A DNA stretch of 64,000 nucleotides from Cyanidiococcus yangmingshanensis (lineage: Eukaryota > Rhodophyta > Bangiophyceae > Cyanidiales > Cyanidiaceae), in assembly GCA_013995675.1 (NCBI GenBank), contig VWRR01000009.1, positions 372,001-436,000 of the forward strand, given 5' to 3'. Position 1 is the first letter of the stretch. The number at the start of each line of letters is the position of its first letter. Position numbers and translations under genes: made by a program. This document shows positions 1 through 11,639 of the stretch, one piece after another. The notes beneath the pieces were generated by a model, which ran no database searches, was not told the DNA's origin, and was given only the letters and a program-made list of their open reading frames with translations.

Positions 1-1298
1 CGGCTGGGTTGCGGTCGATGAAGCCACCGAACCCGTCGCGTTAAAGCACGTTAGGTGGAGCTCACTGGTTGCATTGCACCGGAGCAGCTCGATCTCCTGG
101 TCGTGTCTGGCTGCTTTCGTGTCGACGTGAACGCTGCTGAGCGCCAGCGCTCGTTTGTCGCTCTCAGCAGCGCGTGTTTTTGGTTTGAGGCACGCCAACT
201 GTTCTCTTTCGGGAGGAATAGTATTCGGACCCACTGCTTTGATAGCGTCTTGGTGATGATGAACGAACCGGATACCAGAGAATGCTCCACGAGCCATTTC
301 GAAGCAAGCAATGATGTCGGTATGATACGCACGCGGCAGCACCTGTCGTTACTCGACGGAATTCGAGGCTTCATGTTTAGGACCGAGGGTCCTAGTATCG
401 CACAAGTCCACGTTATGGTGCACTTTCGATGAACGTGCCTGCTAAGCAGCACGCTCTTGAATCATTCACGTCAGATGACCCCGAATTGGCATCAATTCAC
501 ACGGGAACGCAAAAGCAGACGATGCTTCGATCAAAAACGATGAACGAGACGCTCTCGTCGTCGACGTACCATCCCTAGGATGCAGCATTCGACGCACCCA
601 CCTTGTCTCGCAAGATATCGAGAGCTCGATCACTACTGGTGATTCGCTGCAGCCTCTTTCGTGAAAGGATGGACAAGGACGTTGGCGCTATCGAGCCACA
701 GCGGTGCTCCGGAAAGCCGCGAATCAACGAACAAGGCCCAGAGGTTAGCGTCGAAAAACTGGGTCTATTTGCTCGAGTCCTGCACGTCTGATCAGGAAAC
801 GTGCGCCGGTGAGTACTCCAGACATGATCCTGGTTCAAAAGCCGAGCTTTCCTAAAGCAACCATAGATCTGTATCGAGCCATAGAATGTATCTCTATACG
901 AAGATTCGTACACCCGAGATGATGCCTCGCCCCTATTCCTAGCTGTTGGACCATCAAAATGCCTGGAAAATAGACTGCAAGCCGAGCGTTAGCATTCGAA
1001 CCCCAGGACGTTGCTTGAGTCTATATTTGATGGTGTTCGGTTTCAGGGAACTTGGCCTGCAGAGTCCTTCAAGTGCGAAACAAGTCGCAGAAGGTTTCCA
1101 CAAGACGCCACTGGCCGAAACCCTTTCGGGACACTGAACGTTCTTCGGGCGGTGGTTGCGGCGAGGCGTTCTCCACTGCAGCTGGACCTTGGTTTTCAGG
1201 GTCAACGTACTGTCGACGAGCGTCTCGTCGTTGAGCGAGCAGAAAACAGCGACAACGTCTAAGCCGAGCCGCACCGCACCGCACCGCACCGCACCGTG
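1..1298. other. Intergenic left edge, no convincing gene
   Basis: Short open frames occur on both strands (for example around 55-450), but they overlap each other, have no recognisable domain and have arginine/serine-rich shadow-like composition. A frame open from base 2 to about 129 could be the last codons of a gene lying to the left, but nothing in it is recognisable. The last 30 bases carry a GCACC repeat next to the downstream start codon. Confidence 0.4.
1271..1295 (+). repeat. Five-copy GCACC microsatellite abutting a start codon
   Basis: Five perfect tandem copies of the 5-mer GCACC end three bases before the ATG of the SWC5-like gene. A 5-mer repeat in the 5' leader may alter transcription or start-site context. 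Its length is likely to vary between strains. Confidence 0.85.
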
Positions 1299-2117
1299 AT
1301 GGGGTCGACTGAGAGCGGAGGCGAGTCCGGCCGGGCGACTCCGTCTGCGGTAGAGAGCACCCAGGAGGCAGCGTTGGAGACATCACTCACCCTGGCCTTG
1401 GAGCCGCTCTGGAATCAAACGACGTCTGAAGCGAAGGAGCGTGCAACGTTGGCAAACGATGACGATAGTCGTGGTCAAGATGGCGGCACTCACGAAGACG
1501 AACGAACGTCTGTTGATCAAGTATGGCGTGAGCTCAAGTCGGACAAGGGCCCAGCAAGAGCGTCTGACCGTGTTGCCAACCGTGTAGGCCTCACGGAGGA
1601 GCAGTTTGAGCGTGTTTGGAGCGCACTGAAAAGACCTCGGCGACCGGGACGAGGTTCGCAGAGCCCTTCGGGCGAGTTGCGAGACCCGTGGCGACGGCTT
1701 GTGAGTAAGCGCCGCCCCAGTACGCTCGATTCGCTGCTAGGTACAGGGTCTTCTACCAGCTCACCAGCACCCGGCGCTTCAGTGTCTGCTGAAGGCGCCC
1801 AGTCGTCCAGTGGTCCCAGGAGGACTCCGACCAATGTGCCTTCATCGACTTTTATGCGTCGTCTCTCGAGCTTGCGAGATCGACCTGGCCAACCAAGCAC
1901 CCTGTTCCGGGCCCAACAACAATGGGAACGTTTCAAGGAAGATGCAGGTCTCAGGGAGGAATTGGAGCATTATAAAAAGAGTGAGAGACGATTCACGGAT
2001 CGTTTAGAGTTTCTCACACAGACAGACTATCGTGAATGGGCCTATGAACAAACTCAGAAACGACGTCGGAAAAGCGACACCGTCTCGGCTCCGGTGACCC
2101 CTCAAGAGGACGCGTAA
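1299..2117 (+). CDS. SWC5: SWC5/CFDP1-like SWR1-complex subunit (BCNT-C domain)
   Basis: The first ATG is at 1299, giving 272 residues. The first two thirds are acidic, Ser/Pro-rich and probably disordered. The last about 60 residues match the BCNT-C (Bucentaur) domain: a W-E-R-F-K segment, then G-L-x-E-E-L, then K-S and D-R-L-E-F-L followed by a T-D-Y-R-E-W block, the conserved order seen in yeast Swc5 and human CFDP1. These proteins belong to the SWR1/SRCAP remodeller that exchanges H2A for H2A.Z in nucleosomes, so a nuclear role is inferred. The acidic N-terminus followed by a C-terminal BCNT domain is the normal family layout. The gene converges on NHP2. The main uncertainty is the low-complexity N-terminus; the domain call rests on the C-terminal motif alone. 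Confidence 0.75.
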   Translation: MGSTESGGESGRATPSAVESTQEAALETSLTLALEPLWNQTTSEAKERATLANDDDSRGQDGGTHEDERTSVDQVWRELKSDKGPARASDRVANRVGLTEEQFERVWSALKRPRRPGRGSQSPSGELRDPWRRLVSKRRPSTLDSLLGTGSSTSSPAPGASVSAEGAQSSSGPRRTPTNVPSSTFMRRLSSLRDRPGQPSTLFRAQQQWERFKEDAGLREELEHYKKSERRFTDRLEFLTQTDYREWAYEQTQKRRRKSDTVSAPVTPQEDA

Positions 2118-2660
2118 GCATCGAGTATCAGATAGTGAGCATGATGTACCGCTTTTCGAAAGCGAAACTGTTCGCATGGTTCACCGACAGCAGCGTCATG
2201 ATTACCTTGTAAACCGTAACTCGTCCCGCTGGTACTACTCAGTCAGTTGATCGGCTTGGAGCGCAGCGCGATAATGACTAGCGGCTCGGTTGGTGTTGAT
2301 CAGACGACTGCATATGAACAGCCTCGTATCGTATCGATTCAGCATGCAAAGCGACCGTCGCCAGATGGATACTTGACTGTCGGTCTTTCTCTGTTCTGTC
2401 CGCACAGATGATTCAGTATCGATTCTAAAACGCTCATCCATGCGATCATGATGGTTGTGGTTATGGACGGGGCATGACAGCTCGCTCATTGCTACCAGAG
2501 TGATTTCAAACGAGCATTTCGGGTCGGAACTCCTCTCAAGAGCAGGAGCAGTGAGATTCGGAAATTCGTCCATGCCACTGAGTGATCCCGACTCGTCACA
2601 GGATTCGTTCTGTATGCACTTGTTGTATCGTCAAGGTTCACCAACGCATCTGCCTACATT
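2118..2660. other. Convergent intergenic spacer
   Basis: Spacer between the 3' ends of the SWC5-like gene and NHP2. Small frames here have no recognisable content. It presumably holds the two 3' UTRs and polyadenylation sites; no clear signal was identified. Confidence 0.4.
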
Positions 2661-3239
2661 TCACCGTTGGTTTAATGTCGATACAAGTTCTATATGCATT
2701 GCCTCTAGATCGCGCAGACACTTGCGTTGTAGTTTTTTCTCCTCTTCATCATCAGTATCTTCGATCAGAGGTAGAAATATGACCGAAGTGGGTCGCTTGA
2801 GAAGCGCTGCTGTACCGAGAACCTCCCGAGAAGGTACGAAACAGTAGAGGATGCCAGCCTCCTCGCATAGAACCGGGATGTGTGCAATCACGTCCACTGG
2901 TGCAACGTCCGCCCCCATGACGCAGAAGCCACGAGCCCCTCGACGGATGCTCTTGACCACTTCCTTGACACCACGACGAAGCTGCTTCCTGGCAGCGAGC
3001 TTCTTCGCCAGCTTCATCACTCGTTTGGTGACTTTGCGCCCAGCCAAAGGATGCGCAATCGGTGAACAACGCAGTTTTTGTTCCATTGCTACGGTAACGA
3101 TCTCCAGTACCTGATCTTCGTCACTTTTCCGAGCGCCTCCCGCAAGGACGGAGTCATTCGCTCCTTCGCTTGACTGAAGCAAGTCGTTGGCCTCGGTTTC
3201 CGGACCCAGCGCCGAACGCGGGCGTTTCTTGTCCGGCAT
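2661..3239 (-). CDS. NHP2: H/ACA snoRNP protein NHP2 (L7Ae family)
   Basis: 192 residues with an ATG start and no interruption. The L7Ae/NHP2 RNA-binding fold covers about residues 55-185: a P-L-A-G-R-K-V-T-K-R segment, the basic G-V-K-E-V-V-K-S-I-R-R-G stretch, then the conserved block G-A-D-V-A-P-V-D-V-I-A-H-I-P-V-L-C-E-E, and a V-P-S-R-E-x-L-G motif, in the order found in Nhp2. It should bind H/ACA guide RNAs with Cbf5, Nop10 and Gar1 in nucleoli for pseudouridylation and rRNA processing. The about 50-residue acidic N-terminal extension is not part of the fold. The related Snu13 is less likely because the sequence around the R-R-G-A-R-G turn and the N-terminal extension fit NHP2 better. 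Confidence 0.9.
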   Translation of the reverse strand: MPDKKRPRSALGPETEANDLLQSSEGANDSVLAGGARKSDEDQVLEIVTVAMEQKLRCSPIAHPLAGRKVTKRVMKLAKKLAARKQLRRGVKEVVKSIRRGARGFCVMGADVAPVDVIAHIPVLCEEAGILYCFVPSREVLGTAALLKRPTSVIFLPLIEDTDDEEEKKLQRKCLRDLEAMHIELVSTLNQR

Positions 3240-4441
3240 AGCGTGCGCCTCTCAAAGAAATCAAGTCGCTCAAGGACGACGCTTTTTCCTCAAAGCAAAC
3301 TGTTGTCGTTGTGTTACTGGAAAACTAGAAACCTGGTTTTCTCACCAAGATGGTGTACGAGTCTGCGTCGTTGGTGGAACGAGCAACGACCGCTTTGTTC
3401 CCTGGACGCGCCGGGGACGTCCGCCGCATTCGCAAGACGTGTTCAGAAGAGCTTGTTCGGTACGGAAGGGCTCTATGTCTCGAGGGTCTTTTGATGACGT
3501 CCCGACGTATGTAAAGGAAGGTCAAGGCGTCAAAAACTTGTACATCTGAACACTTGACTCGCGAGTACCTGAATGACGCAGAGACGTTTCATCGGCATGC
3601 GATAGCGCTGTCTCGAGTCGCTTTCTTTTTCGGGGACAAGGCTTTTTCTCAAGATCGTTCCCGTGCCACGAAGCAATCGATGTGTAGACGCTACGGAGGT
3701 TGATCACAACGTAGCCATCATAAAAATCCTGAACGAGAAGCGAGATGAAACCGAAGGTGATGCTGGACTCGGCACCCAGGCCAATCAGGTGGTTTTGCAA
3801 GACGCAATGGTCGCCCAACATAACGTCTGAGGATAGAAACGTTTCCAAGCTCGGAATCTACCAAAAATAGCTGCAGAGTCGGGATCTTGCGCTTCGGTTC
3901 CGTCTCTGCGACCGTCATGGCTCCTCCCGCGAGTTGCATCGCTGCGGATCAAGTGTTGTCGCTATAGAGTCCATACGATTCTATATGTAACGAACGCTCT
4001 CGCCGAAGGGAGCTTTCATTCTAGGCAAGATGATTCGATCGTTCTCTTTCGGTAATGAATCCGCGCTCGGAATGATCATCGCACACAGAACAGTCGCTGA
4101 AGCGTATCCGAGCCAAACACGCGACTCCCCGAATCCCTTCAAGCAGCTTGATCTCGGAAGGAGGGTGAAAGCATTTATCGAACTTGTAAGAGATCGCCGT
4201 TCTCGAAGCGTTCACGACTCAACTGGGTATTGCCCAATGCACTGAGACAGTTTCCGGCATCCATTGTGAATGAGCGCATACAGTGTTGCTCCAGTACATG
4301 CACATAAAGGACACTTATCTCGAAGAGATTCCCAACTGAAGGTTTGAAAACGTGTCTGTGGAAGATCTTGTCCATAGCAACGATCGTGTTCCAGGGACGC
4401 ACTACGCAACATCCCATTCCAGAAGGATGCTCGCGATAGAC
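3240..4441. other. Intergenic region, no convincing gene
   Basis: About 1.2 kb between the divergent start of NHP2 and the 3' end of the monooxygenase gene. Several overlapping frames of 60-120 codons exist on both strands, none with a recognisable motif. Presumably it contains the NHP2 promoter. Confidence 0.4.
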
Positions 4442-5915
4442 TCAACGCCCAGTAATATTCTTGGAACTGAATTCACAACGAGTCATTCCACAGCAGCAGG
4501 TCACCGAGACAACCGACACCAGCGTCCACGCCCGTATGCCGCCTCCTATACTCCATTTGGTCGCTGGTCCTAGACCTACACCCTCAAGCGTCTCGTTCGA
4601 GCATGACTGACGAAGAGTTGTGGCTGCAATGCCAGCGGGAGCAAAATTCGATTCCGAAGCGTAACGAGCACAGACGAAGAGAGTTGCTGTTGGAGGACTC
4701 CTTCCCGTCAAGCGAGAGCGCAGCGAAAGCAGGCTCGCTCGCCAGTAGCGTCGCTTGCGATACGTTTGTCGGATCTGAAGACCCAGTTGTTCGAAATCCT
4801 CGACCGCTGCACCAGCTCGACTCGTCCACTGGTCTGCAAGTAGATTCGCTAGCGTCCAAGCGTCCTCGAGGGCTAGTCCCGCTCCCTGGGATAGATTCGG
4901 AGTCATCGGATGGGCTGCATCTCCGACCAAAGCGACTGGTGCTGCGTTCAGGACGCTGATGCCCTCTAGTATCGGCGGAAACAGGTCTCCGCACACATAG
5001 GTAGAAGCAGCAGCAGCAGGAGTGCATTCAACAAGCTGTTCTAGAGCGTTCCAGAGCGCCCCGTGCGGAGTCGGGAGGCGGACGAGAGAGAACAGCCCAT
5101 ACTCGCTGTTTTGTTTCGTTGCCTCGCTGTAGTGGCAGCGACGCTCGAAGTTCGTCTTTCTCCGATGACCGCACGTTTTCACAGAAGAACCAAAAGACTG
5201 TCTGATCATCGATACGCTGAACCCCGAGACGAGTCCCGTCGCCACGACCGAGAAGAAGAATAACCCGACCAGGACAAGAGAGTTCTTGGAGAGTGTCCGC
5301 TTCCTTGAAATTCTGTTGGGAGAGATTCCTGCGAGGTAGATAGGCGATGCCTGTATGAGCAACATAGCCCGCGTGCCGTAGCGGTTCGCCACAACCGAGC
5401 AGTCGACTGCGTACCATAGACCGAGCACCGTCTGCACCAACAACGAATACCTCGTCGAGGTTGGCACGAACACTGTGCCCAGAGCGTGCCTCTCGTTCCT
5501 GTTCCTGCTCTTGCAGCCATCTGTCCAGTGATGTTCCGTAGTGGAGTCGTTCCGGTGGGATGGATGCTGCCAAGGTTTCCGTCAATACCTTGATCGGTAC
5601 GCGACGGAACTCCTGACCTTTCGGGAGCGAAAAGCATCGTAGGCTCGTCCTTGCAGAGACGTCGTCCGCGTGCAGGTCATGAACCCAGAACTGGGTAGTG
5701 TTCCACGGACAAGCCTGACGCACCTGAGCGCCTATGCCTAGTGCATCCAGAACTTGCCAGGCATTGGTCCAGAGACCAACGGCTCGACCCGTTGCCGCCG
5801 TCGCTGATGAGCTCGCTGCATCAATGACCTGGAAAGTCGACACGTCACGATGGTGCAGCTGCAGGGCTGTAGCCAGGCCACCGACACTGGCACCGACGAT
5901 TAACACCTGAAACAT
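4442..5915 (-). CDS. FAD-dependent monooxygenase, frame-disrupted
   Basis: Aromatic-hydroxylase / zeaxanthin-epoxidase-like flavoprotein. Starting at the ATG at 5915, the N-terminus has a Rossmann FAD motif (V-L-I-V-G-A-S-V-G-G-L), and about 160 residues later the D-G motif (V-V-G-A-D-G-A-R-S). The second FAD motif, G-D-A-A-H-P-M-T-P-N followed by S-Q-G-A-G-L-A-L-E-D-A, is present but in the next frame. The shift (one extra base) lies about 5095-5140. Both halves keep family spacing, so one gene is inferred. The reaction would be NAD(P)H- and O2-dependent hydroxylation or epoxidation; the substrate cannot be told from sequence. The C-terminal about 100 residues after the second motif are poorly conserved and may hold a further error. 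It could be a recent pseudogene, but an assembly indel is likelier given similar events in essential genes nearby. Confidence 0.75.
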
Positions 5916-6493
5916 GCCTAGGCTTCACGGCGTGACATCAGCGTGATTGATGTCGACGCATCCTACAAGGTTTCGACTCCGAAACCCGTTCAATAGTGTT
6001 CAGGTTCGACAGACAAGAGGACCGAGCCGCAACAGAGCCAACGTTCTTGCTCGCTCTCCAGTCTGCGGCTACGAATGAAACAACTTTTCCCGATGACTTG
6101 AATCTGATCACTATCCGTTTGTCGATAAGGAAAGATCGAAACGGTTGATTCGGACGCTAAACCAGTTCGCTTGGCGTCCAGACGCTCTCCAGTCGAAGAG
6201 AGGAGACAGTCGTCGTCGCGTCGAGGAGGACGTGTCGGTTTCGGAGGGGTTGCCCCCAGACTTGAACGTTTCTCGTGAATTGTTCCAGTTCTCGCTGTTT
6301 TAGAGTCTACCCAGCATTTCCCGGCTTGTTGATCACGCTGAGCCTTCGTTGACCGTGTCTTCTTTTCTAGCTGGAACTCGGATAAGATATCTCCTCGTTG
6401 AAGAGAGAGAGGCGAATGGCTTTGCTGTGACTCGTCGCAACGACGCTCAACGTCTAGCGCTCCGACTCTATCGACCTGGACCAAGACACGGTC
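5916..6493. other. Divergent promoter region
   Basis: Spacer of 578 bases between two divergently transcribed genes (monooxygenase on -, DUF726 protein on +). No coding frame is convincing. It should contain both promoters; no canonical element was identified with confidence. Confidence 0.45.
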
Positions 6494-9400
6494 ATGCAGT
6501 GCTCGAGTGGATCAAATCAAGCGTTGTCTGCTTCATCAGAGCGCAGCAGTCGTGCTCTGGAGCGCTCGACTGCTGACTCGTCGGTCTGTTCGGCCCTAGA
6601 GAGCAGCGCTCTGCCGCGTTTCACAGATACTGCTGGCAACGGGCTCGAAGGAGGTTACGAACCTTTGGCTCTCGACCGAGTGGCACCTGAGAAGGAGCGC
6701 TTCCATGTCGAGACAGAACGAGCGCTCTTTGACGAGTCGGCCGGACCTAGCCGGGCCATGCTCGGCTCCGAGTATGATCTCTTGCAGACCGAGGAGTGTG
6801 AGATCGATGAAGAGTTTGGCGCATTCGTAACTGCCCTGGATGATACAGAGCGGGAGCTTTTCACTGTCGACGCCAAGAGCGTTCTGGAGCGCTTCGCCAC
6901 GCTGCAACTCGAGCAAGCTTCTACGGAAGCGAGTCTCATCCATCCAGGACTCGAGTCGCTCACCCTTGAACAACGATACGGTTTGGGTGCCTTTATGGTG
7001 ACCATGATTGCGGAAAAGGAAGACGAAACACGACAGTGTTATGGACATGTGAATACTGCACAAACGAACTCGGCATCAATCGCGACAAGCGGTACGTCCC
7101 CGCCAACGGGTCTGGTGTCGGTACAGGCACCCGAATGGACAGCGCCTGTCGTCACGGAGACAATCAACACCTCAGTGTTGTCTGCTGGTCAAGCAAATGC
7201 TGAGCGAAGGCGCAGCAAGACTTACCGAGAGCATGCAGCAGATACAGACCGCGCTCGTCCAGGGCAGGACCCAGTCGACGAGGAGCCTCATGGAGATGCT
7301 GCACGCTCCGGTCCCAGCAATGGCGATCGTTCGAGACTCCAAAGCAATGACTCGTCTTTCGCCGAACGATACGCCCGACTGTTGCTGAGTGGCCTAGGAC
7401 TCATGCCGAGTCAGGTGGAAGCACTCATGTACCTCTGGCGAGCCTGTCTCGAAGGTGATCTCATTCCTGGACAACGAACGGAACTGATTGCCTCCACTGC
7501 AGCATTGATTGGAACACCTGCTGTTCGTTTTAGTGCATTGCAAGCGATGTTGACCTTGTCGCTGTCTCCAGGTAGCTACGATGCACGGTGTCGGGTATTC
7601 CTACGTGACGCTGCTCGTGCGCTGCGTATACCGTGGCGGAAGATGAACCTCGTCGAGTACGCAGTGGCCGCACTACTGCAGCAACAACAAGAACAGCATG
7701 GAGGGTTGGAATCAGCATCAGTGCTGGGCTCTTGGTCGGAGACGATTCCGAATCACTCGATTCGTCCAGCGACCCGGGAGTTATCGACTGAGATTGATGC
7801 CGATGCCTACGCTCTTCGAGCCAAGAAGCGTTACCGACGCAAGTCTCGTCGGCGTGCTTTCAAAGTTGCGGCCATGGCACTCGGTGGAGGTGCGCTCTTC
7901 GGACTGGCTGGAGCGTTGGCCGCACCGCTCCTGCTCCCAGCGTTGGTCGGTATTGGCATTACAGGTGCGAGTGCGTTAGCAGCCACTGGGACGGTAGCAT
8001 CCGGTGCGGTGGTGGGAAGTTTTTTCGGCGGTCTCGGAGCTGGCTACGTTGGCCACAAAGCACGCAAACGGACGCGAATGCGTCTGACTGATTTTGAGCT
8101 TGAGCCTCTGGGTGTCGAGGAGGCAGCTCGTGCCTGGCGTCAACAGCAGACAGAGAATGATCAGACTGGGTGCGCAGCGGAGCAGAGGTCACCTGACGAG
8201 TCCTCATCGCCTTGCTCCGTATTCGGGGACACTGCAGGAGCGCCACGTGTCTCTGCATTGGGGCCCAGTACGCCGGATGCGGACACAGAGGAAGCCATTC
8301 GTCTGCTCGAAGCAGCCATTCGTGATTCGTTGCAGTCGACGTTGGAGCAGCACCATTCCGACAGCGAGACAATAACCGCAGCGCGGGACGATCATCAAAA
8401 CGAATCAGATGACTCGGAGAGAGCGAAGATGGCACCGGACTCGGTTCCAGCCTCCCCAACGGATACGTCCCTGGGGACCAGTAACCGTGATCAGACAAGC
8501 GAGGACGATTCACTGGAACAAATCCGAGAGCGCTTAACGCAGACATCCCTGGGGAAGGAACGGGACGCAACTGCAATCCAACCGATGCAGTCACACAAAG
8601 AGCGTCGTGAGCATCGTTCCTGGCGACGTGCACGACGAAGACGACAACCAGAACCAGAACAAAAAGGAGGAGGATCGTCTTCATCGTTCGCAGAGACCCG
8701 TTTCCCGCAGTCGGCGAGTCAGGCCCCGGCACCAATGCTCCCGTGGCCCTCGGATCACGGCCAAGGAGACGCTGAATCATCCAAAGTATTTGCGTTGGCC
8801 CAAAATTCTGCAGACTTGCCTACAAGCACGCCACTGCAACGAGGAGAGGGTTTCCGTCGATCGACTCCAGCAGCGATGCTGGAGCGACGTATGAAGGGAC
8901 CGCGTCAGCCACGGTCACGCTTGCCGTCAACTCCAGCGAATGAGCGACACCTTGAACAGCCCATACTGCCGACGCCAAGGACATGGAATGGTACTCGACT
9001 CGCCGAGGACGAAGCATCGACCGCGTTGGAGCTCATGGCTGACGAGGAGCACTCGGTCGCTGAAACCGAACACGGTTCAAGGACGTCTCCGATGGCTACC
9101 GATCCGCTGGCGACCACAAGTGGTCCTCGTCTGAGTCACAGTCTCCATCTGGCCATTTTCGTACCGGGATGGTTAACTCGTTCACGACAGGAGGGCGCGT
9201 GTGCATCTCAGTTCTATAGTGCGTTGGGGAATGGTCGCCTACTGCCGTTTGCGGAGCGTTTTGCATTACGCTGGGAACCCGGCCAACTGTACGAAATGGG
9301 TCGGGCTTTTCTCAAGTTCTGGACGACCAAGGCTGCAACGACGGCGGCCCAACAGGCGGCACCACATTTGCTGCAGGCGGTGTCGTTCGCAGCGGGGGCG

Positions 9401-11349
9401 TTGCTCTCCTCTATCGCGTGGCCGCTGTTTGTCTACTCGGCTGCGGATATTGTAGACGGGCCGTGGTCTGTGCTACTGAACCGAGCGAATGCGGCTGGGG
9501 ATGCCTTGGCAGATATGCTGGCACTCCGAGAACACGGCCAACGACCGGTAACGCTGATTGGTTACTCTCACGGAGCACGAGTGGTCTTCAAATGTCTGGA
9601 GGCGCTCGCGGATGCTGGAGTCCACGGTGTCGTCGACGATGCCTTCCTCATCGGGGCACCCTGTACCGGTGATGGTCGTCGTTGGCTGCGGGCCTCGCGA
9701 GCAGTTGCCGGGCGTCTTGTGAATGCGTACTGTGGCACAGACTGGGCCTTGGCGCTCTTTCATCGAGGCTCGAGTGGTCAGTTTCGAGTGGCCGGTCTCT
9801 CGCCCATTCGTGGCTGTCACTGGTCGAGTCGAGAACGTCAACTTGGCGCTGTTGGGGCTCGAGGGCCATCGTTCTCTTCGAGAGGCGCTGCCACGTATCC
9901 TCATTGCACTCGGTGTGGAGACCGGAGGACTCAGTTTTCCTCCTATTCTTCCTCGCGAGGTGGCCATGCTGGAGGAGACCGATCCTCCTACCGGAGCGTA
10001 TCGACCGACAGCGTCTGAGCTGGACTCGAGCAGTACTCCCCCGCATTCCGATGGATGGCTGCCAGCGCAAGGCTCCAGCACCGAAACCAGTCACCGAAAA
10101 CAGAACCATCGCTCTGGTCAAAGAGCGCTCCGGAAGCGTCGCCAACGAGCGACTGTCGCTGACGAACATGGTCGTCAATGGAAACGAGAACAGTACGAGG
10201 ACCCGAGTCGGCGCAGTCTTGACGCCGACGATAGCGCCAGTCTGTTAATGTCGTCCGCGTCACTAGCGACAACGGACTGGCAACCACACCGAGATGGTTC
10301 GCTGGCCAGTGATCGGACCAGAGCAGCACCCCATCAACTGGAGATGCCACTCATCGACATCGACAGCGACTCGGGAAGCGAAACCGAGGAACGAAACCGA
10401 GACAAGCGCCGGACTCGACGAACAACGACCACTCCATCCGTAGATGCAAACCAGATGCAATCTCTGCACGAAATCTCGTCCACAACAGCAACAAAGCAGA
10501 GAGACGACCACTCCTCCATGAAGAGCGGTGAACATCAAGCGACCGAGACAACCACTGAAGATGCCGAATGGACGGCGTTTGTTGGGGTCGCACCTACAGA
10601 GCCAGCGCGCGACACCAATATCCTCGTCCATGCGCTAGGCATTGAGGTTGCTGGAGGACGTTTTCTGCCACTTATCGAGGCGGGTACGCGCTACCCTTGT
10701 GAACGGACCGTGATCGTAACGACCTGTGTAGATAGACAGGACTCTATCGCGTTCTTCATCTATCAGGGATCGCGTCCACGTCTGCGTCCACTGGGTGCCA
10801 AAGACGCTCGTCGACACCATCGTCTGCTGAAAATGATTGAATTCCATGATTTTACGAGTCCAGTGCGTCATCGTGCAGGGGGTGCTCGGGTCGAGTTGGC
10901 TCTCGCGCTTGACGAACGTGGCACGCTTGAAGTCAGTATTCGAGACTGTTCGAGGAGATGCCAAGAGTCAGGCCACCATCCCAGCGAGCATGTTGGTTCG
11001 TCGACGAGACGCTTTCGATACCGATGACGAGAGCGACCCAAGTGGGAGCGATGCTGAGGCAGCGGATACACCAGACGATTGCAGCACGATGAGGAGAACC
11101 ACGTCGGAGGTCTCGGGTGCCACGTCGGTTGCCAGGCTGCATCCGGAAACATTTGAAGAACAAGGCGAAACAGACAACTGGACAGATGCTGCTGCTGCTG
11201 CTGCTGCCTCGTGTCGTGCAGGGAGTGTTTCGCCACCAGCGCCCGTCCAAGTGACGACTCCGGCCACGAAAACGCACGCGAAACGATCCAAGTGGTGGTC
11301 TTGGAGAGCGCGTCGAACGGGTCAGCGACGAGATCAGGAACAAGCTTGA
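6494..11349 (+). CDS. DUF726 (TMCO4-like) hydrolase fused to an Hsp70 SBD-like domain
   Basis: ATG at 6494. The first about 440 residues are acidic and poorly conserved. A glycine/alanine-rich hydrophobic hairpin follows (about 7870-8060), then a long disordered linker, then an alpha/beta-hydrolase domain (about 9145-9900) with the nucleophile elbow G-Y-S-H-G near 9560. This is the DUF726/TMCO4 layout. Near 9806 one extra base moves the frame, and the DUF726 signal continues at once (V-E-N-V-N-L, then R-I-L-I-A-L-G). The same frame stays open through a disordered stretch into about 10608-10945, which resembles the beta half of the Hsp70 substrate-binding domain: L-G-I-E-V-A-G-G, then L-I-E-A-G-T-R-Y-P, Y-Q-G-S-R-P, and L-D-E-R-G-T-L-E-V-S-I-R-D. 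No Hsp70 ATPase domain precedes it. A second one-base shift near 10947 leads to an acidic tail ending at 11349. The function is unknown; a membrane-associated lipase or esterase is plausible. A separate downstream gene using an internal ATG cannot be excluded. Confidence 0.75.
10608..10946 (+). other. Hsp70 substrate-binding (beta) domain-like segment
   Basis: Encoded segment of about 113 residues. Against Hsp70 it keeps L-G-I-E-x-A-G-G at the start of the beta sandwich, a hydrophobic L-I plus T-x-x-P spacing, a D-x-Q before the central strands, a Y-x-G-x-R pair, and the final D-x-x-G-x-L-x-V-S-x-x-D. These are the most conserved SBD-beta positions. The ATPase domain and the EEVD tail are absent. 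Confidence 0.7.
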
Positions 11350-11639
11350 CGTACACGGGGGTCTCTGGAAAGATACGCGCATACACCGGAACGTACTCGA
11401 ATGGAAAGCATACTGTGGATCAGGGATCATTCATTGGATCGCTGGATCGACTCGAGTGTTTGGCTGCTGCTCGTGGTCGTCGCCATGGAGCGAATGCGCT
11501 CTCGTAGAGACAGCAACGTACACCAATGAGCGAGCGCCTACCACGACCGAGTGTCGAAGCACGCCTCCTTCGGTTCGTGGTCTCGTCGTCGAAGCGAGTG
11601 TTGTTCTGGTCGCTCGCGCTCTATCGATTTCGATCCGTT

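Noticed and set aside
51-913. Overlapping frames on both strands at the left edge
   Set aside because: They shadow each other, have no motif and no codon pattern like the neighbours.
5028-5915. Intron as explanation for the frame change in the monooxygenase (and similar genes)
   Set aside because: Homology continues with a one-base offset and no sequence is skipped, so there is no room for an intron.
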